From an uncultured Polaromonas sp. (GTDB lineage Bacteria; Pseudomonadota; Gammaproteobacteria; Burkholderiales; Burkholderiaceae): DNA of 10,231 nucleotides. Every line of letters begins with the position of its first letter. Within the stretch, counting starts at the first letter, position 1. The notes beneath the pieces were generated by a model. That model was given only the letters and a program-made list of their open reading frames with translations, was not told where the DNA came from and did no database searches. The stretch is taken from positions 1 through 10,231 of the forward strand of contig CAMLDT010000127.1 of the NCBI GenBank assembly GCA_946479075.1, given 5' to 3'. The position numbers and the translations under genes were made by a program. Positions 7,866 to 10,231 of the stretch are shown one piece after another.

Positions 7866-9182
7866 ATGAAAGTTTTAGTGGTTGGCGGCGGCGGCCGTGA
7901 ACACGCGCTGGCCTGGAAGCTGGCGCAATCCCCCAAGGTTCAGGCTGTGTATGTGGCGCCCGGCAACGGGGGAACCGCGCTGGACGCGCGCCTGGAAAAC
8001 ATCGCCATCACCGACGTGAAGGCGCTGCGTGAATGGGCGCTGGCCGAAAAGATCGCGCTGACCGTCGTTGGCCCGGAGCAGCCGCTGGCGGCCGGCATTG
8101 TGGATGAGTTCCGCCTGCATGGCTTGCGCGTGTTCGGGCCGACCAAGGCGGCGGCGCAGCTGGAAAGTTCCAAGGCCTTTTCCAAGGCCTTCATGAAGCG
8201 CCACGGCATTCCGACGGCCGAGTACGAAACTTTCACCGACGCGGCCGCGGCCCACGCCTATGTGGACGAGAAAGGCGCGCCGATTGTGGTCAAGGCCGAC
8301 GGCCTGGCCGCCGGCAAGGGGGTGGTCGTGGCGATGAGCCTGCACGAAGCCCATGAAGCGATTGAATTCATGCTGGCACCCGACCCGAGTTTCAACCCGC
8401 TGGGCGTGACGCACAACGCCGGTGGTGCACGCGTCGTGATTGAGGAGTTTCTCGAAGGCGAGGAAGCCAGTTTCATCGTCATGTGCGACGGGAAAAACGT
8501 CGCCGCCATGGCGACCAGCCAGGACCACAAACGCCTGCTCGACGGCGACCTGGGACCGAACACCGGGGGTATGGGCGCGTATTCGCCGGCACCGGTGGTG
8601 ACGCCCACGGTGCATGCCCGCGCCATGCGCGAGATCATCCTGCCGACCATCAAGGGCATGGAAAAAGACGGCATCCCGTTCACCGGCTTTCTCTATGCCG
8701 GTCTGATGATCACGCCCGACGGCAAGGTCAAGACCCTGGAGTTCAACTGCCGCATGGGTGACCCCGAAACCCAGCCCATCATGCTTCGGCTCAAGTCGGA
8801 CCTGTACGAAGTGATGATGGCGGCCACCTCGGGCAAGCTCGATGAGGTCGAACTCGAATGGGACCGCCGCGTGGCGCTGGGTGTGGTGATGGCTGCGCAC
8901 GGCTATCCGCTGCAGCCGCGCAAGGGCGATGCCATCACCGGCTTGCCGCCGGTCAACGTCCAGGGTCCGGAGGACACGGTGGTTTTTCATGCCGGCACGG
9001 CCACGGCAGAAGGCGCTGCGAAAGGCAGCGTGGTGACGTCCGGCGGGCGCGTGTTGTGTGTCACGGCGCTGGCCAGCTCGGTGAAGGAGGCCCAGCACCA
9101 GGCGTATGAGGCCGCCAAGCGGATTCATTTCGACGGTGCGCAATACCGCAAGGACATCGGTTACCGGGCGATCAAGCCCTGA
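7866..9182 (+). CDS. purD: Phosphoribosylamine--glycine ligase (GAR synthetase)
   Basis: Catalyses ATP-dependent joining of glycine to 5-phosphoribosylamine, the second step of de novo purine synthesis. The 438-residue product is full length for a monofunctional bacterial PurD. Order of domains: N-domain with the glycine-rich start VLVVGGGGREHALAWKL (3-19) and PGNGGT (32-37); then the ATP-grasp core with VKADGLAAGKGVVVA (142-156), VIEEFLEGEEASF (191-203), QDHKRLLDGDLGPNTGGMGA (219-238) and the GARS signature RMGDPETQ (296-303, usually RFGDPETQ); then the C-domain with AHGYP. ATG 7866 is preceded by only a weak purine stretch and overlaps the stop of a five-codon mini-frame (MKVPA, 7852-7869) in the ATGA manner. 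Its TGA shares its last base with the ATG of the acyltransferase gene, so translation is probably coupled. Confidence 0.98.
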   Translation: MKVLVVGGGGREHALAWKLAQSPKVQAVYVAPGNGGTALDARLENIAITDVKALREWALAEKIALTVVGPEQPLAAGIVDEFRLHGLRVFGPTKAAAQLESSKAFSKAFMKRHGIPTAEYETFTDAAAAHAYVDEKGAPIVVKADGLAAGKGVVVAMSLHEAHEAIEFMLAPDPSFNPLGVTHNAGGARVVIEEFLEGEEASFIVMCDGKNVAAMATSQDHKRLLDGDLGPNTGGMGAYSPAPVVTPTVHARAMREIILPTIKGMEKDGIPFTGFLYAGLMITPDGKVKTLEFNCRMGDPETQPIMLRLKSDLYEVMMAATSGKLDEVELEWDRRVALGVVMAAHGYPLQPRKGDAITGLPPVNVQGPEDTVVFHAGTATAEGAAKGSVVTSGGRVLCVTALASSVKEAQHQAYEAAKRIHFDGAQYRKDIGYRAIKP

Positions 9183-9826
9183 TGGGCATGGATTTTCAGC
9201 CGCCGCATCCAGTGCAGTTCCGCGGGAGCGTGCTGGCCCGCCTGCTGGTGCGTGCCCTTGGGTGGCGCATTGAGTTTCAGGGCCTGCCGGCACGGCAGGG
9301 CGTGATTGTGGTGTATCCACATACCTCCAACTGGGATTTTCCGGTCGCCGTGCTGCTCAAATGGGCGATGGGCATCCCGGTCATGTTCTGGGGCAAGGAC
9401 ACGCTGTTCCGCATCCCCGTGTTTGGCCCCTGGCTGCGCTGGCTGGGCGGCGTGCCGGTCAGGCGCTCATCGCCCCAGGGGGTGGTGGGCCAGATGATCG
9501 CGGTGATGAAGCAGAAAAAGGCCGCGGGCCAGTATTTCTGGCTGGCACTCTCGCCGGAAGGCACGCGCCGGCTCACCGCAGGATGGCGCAGCGGGTTTTA
9601 CCGGCTGGCGCTTCAGGCCGATGTGCCCGTAGGGCTGGCCGGCCTGGACTATGTCGGCAAACGCCTGGTGTTCCGCGAGTTTGTGCGGCTTAGTGGCGAC
9701 GAAGACCGTGACCTCGAACGCATGGCGCTTGCGCTACAGGACTGCCACGGCTTCCGGGCCGGTGCCGCCGCGCCTGTGCGTTTGATCAATGCGGATGTTC
9801 CGCAGGCCGATAGCATTGTGAAATGA
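9182..9826 (+). CDS. PlsC-like 1-acyl-sn-glycerol-3-phosphate acyltransferase family protein
   Basis: A 214-residue member of the glycerolipid acyltransferase (PlsC/LPLAT) fold, probably acylating a lysophospholipid or related acceptor at the inner membrane. Motif I is H-x4-D as PHTSNWD (46-52; H47, D52), with W in place of the more usual residue before D. Motif II region is GGVPVRR (89-95), and motif III is SPEGTRR (124-130). A hydrophobic stretch ([17 protein letters not shown], 55-71) may dip into the membrane, but there is no clear signal peptide. It is shorter than classical PlsC (about 240) and lacks the long N-terminal helix. ATG 9182 overlaps the purD stop by 1 nt (TGATG); a second in-frame ATG at 9188 is a possible alternative. 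It ends in a 4-nt ATGA overlap with hemF. The true acyl acceptor is unknown, and the gene's place between purine and haem genes gives no direct clue. Confidence 0.9.
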   Translation: MGMDFQPPHPVQFRGSVLARLLVRALGWRIEFQGLPARQGVIVVYPHTSNWDFPVAVLLKWAMGIPVMFWGKDTLFRIPVFGPWLRWLGGVPVRRSSPQGVVGQMIAVMKQKKAAGQYFWLALSPEGTRRLTAGWRSGFYRLALQADVPVGLAGLDYVGKRLVFREFVRLSGDEDRDLERMALALQDCHGFRAGAAAPVRLINADVPQADSIVK

Positions 9827-10231
9827 CGACCATGACCGATTCCTCCCTTGTGCGCAGCTACCTGCTGGCCTTGCAGCAGCGTATTACCGGCAGCATCGCT
9901 GCGGTGGATGGCAGCGCATTCATGGCCGATGCCTGGGAAAAACCGCCGGGCGAAACCCTGCAGGGCAATGGCATCACCATGATCCTGGAGCAGGGCAAGG
10001 TGTTCGAGCGCGCCGGTTGCGGTTTTTCGCATGTGCGCGGACCCCGTTTGCCGCCTTCGGCAACGCAGCACCGGCCCGAACTGGCTGGCGCGCCTTTCGA
10101 GGCGATGGGTGTGTCGCTGGTGTTTCACCCGCGCAACCCTTATGTGCCGACGGTGCACATGAACGTGCGAATGATTGCCGCGACACCGGCCTCGGGACCG
10201 CCGGCGTACTGGTTTGGCGGTGGCATGGACC
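9823..10231 (+). CDS. hemF: Oxygen-dependent coproporphyrinogen III oxidase (cut by right edge)
   Basis: Catalyses the O2-dependent oxidative decarboxylation of coproporphyrinogen III to protoporphyrinogen IX in haem synthesis. The frame is open from ATG 9823 to the end and gives 136 residues, nearly half of the usual ~300. It aligns by eye with E. coli HemF throughout: GCGFSHVRG (65-73), the THRPELAG-like TQHRPELAG (81-89), [20 protein letters not shown] (92-111), HMNVR (112-116) and WFGGGMD (130-136). H102 and H112 correspond to the first two of the four conserved active-site histidines (E. coli 96 and 106); the other two lie beyond the window. The start at 9823 overlaps the acyltransferase stop (ATGA). 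ATG 9832 (MTDSSLV) is an equally possible start, and neither has a clear ribosome site. Downstream, nadD would be the expected neighbour in related genomes. Confidence 0.96.
   Translation, partial: MTTMTDSSLVRSYLLALQQRITGSIAAVDGSAFMADAWEKPPGETLQGNGITMILEQGKVFERAGCGFSHVRGPRLPPSATQHRPELAGAPFEAMGVSLVFHPRNPYVPTVHMNVRMIAATPASGPPAYWFGGGMD

Noticed and set aside
7875..9320. Long minus-strand open frame (481 codons) opposite purD
   Set aside because: It is the antisense shadow of purD, which has all GARS motifs. The His/Arg/Gly-rich translation has no recognisable domain and runs into the next gene.

Overview
The window looks like chromosome of a GC-rich betaproteobacterium, most likely Comamonadaceae (Polaromonas/Rhodoferax/Acidovorax type). 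This rests on the overall GC richness, the run yebC - purD - acyltransferase - hemF, the style of the protein sequences, and a short palindromic repeat that resembles one I associate with this family. The genus is an inference; no rRNA or marker gene is present to settle it.

Left third (1-3184, minus strand): a compact three-gene operon read right to left. It encodes a GTP-cyclohydrolase-II-like URC1 protein, a DUF1688/URC4 protein and uracil phosphoribosyltransferase (upp, cut by the left edge). This is the bacterial form of the URC uracil catabolic pathway, first worked out genetically in the yeast Lachancea kluyveri. Uracil is converted to UMP, the pyrimidine ring is opened by the URC1 protein, and URC4 acts on a ribosylurea-type intermediate. 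The first two genes overlap by 8 nt, and a good sigma70-type promoter lies just upstream of URC1. This is the most interesting part of the window, because the chemistry of URC1 and URC4 is poorly described and here they sit with their UMP-forming partner. An 18-residue stretch of the URC4 N-terminus appears to be encoded by an inserted palindromic repeat.

Middle (3300-7050): a LysR-type regulator (minus strand) is divergent from a 12-helix MFS transporter. A T-N11-A dyad overlaps the regulator's start codon. Convergent to the MFS gene, with only 4 nt between stop codons, is a HerA/YjgR-like DUF853 ATPase of unknown role. The LysR gene lies directly upstream of the URC operon on the same strand, so it could regulate the transporter, the operon, or both.

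Right third (7116-10231, plus strand): a housekeeping run of a YebC/TACO1-family factor, purD (purine synthesis), a small PlsC-like acyltransferase and hemF (haem synthesis, cut by the right edge). The genes are tightly packed, with 1-nt and 4-nt stop/start overlaps. The DUF853 ATPase and yebC are transcribed divergently from a 65-bp region where two candidate promoters overlap.

No tRNA, rRNA, CRISPR array, insertion sequence, phage gene or attachment site is visible. No gene-free stretch exceeds about 115 bp.
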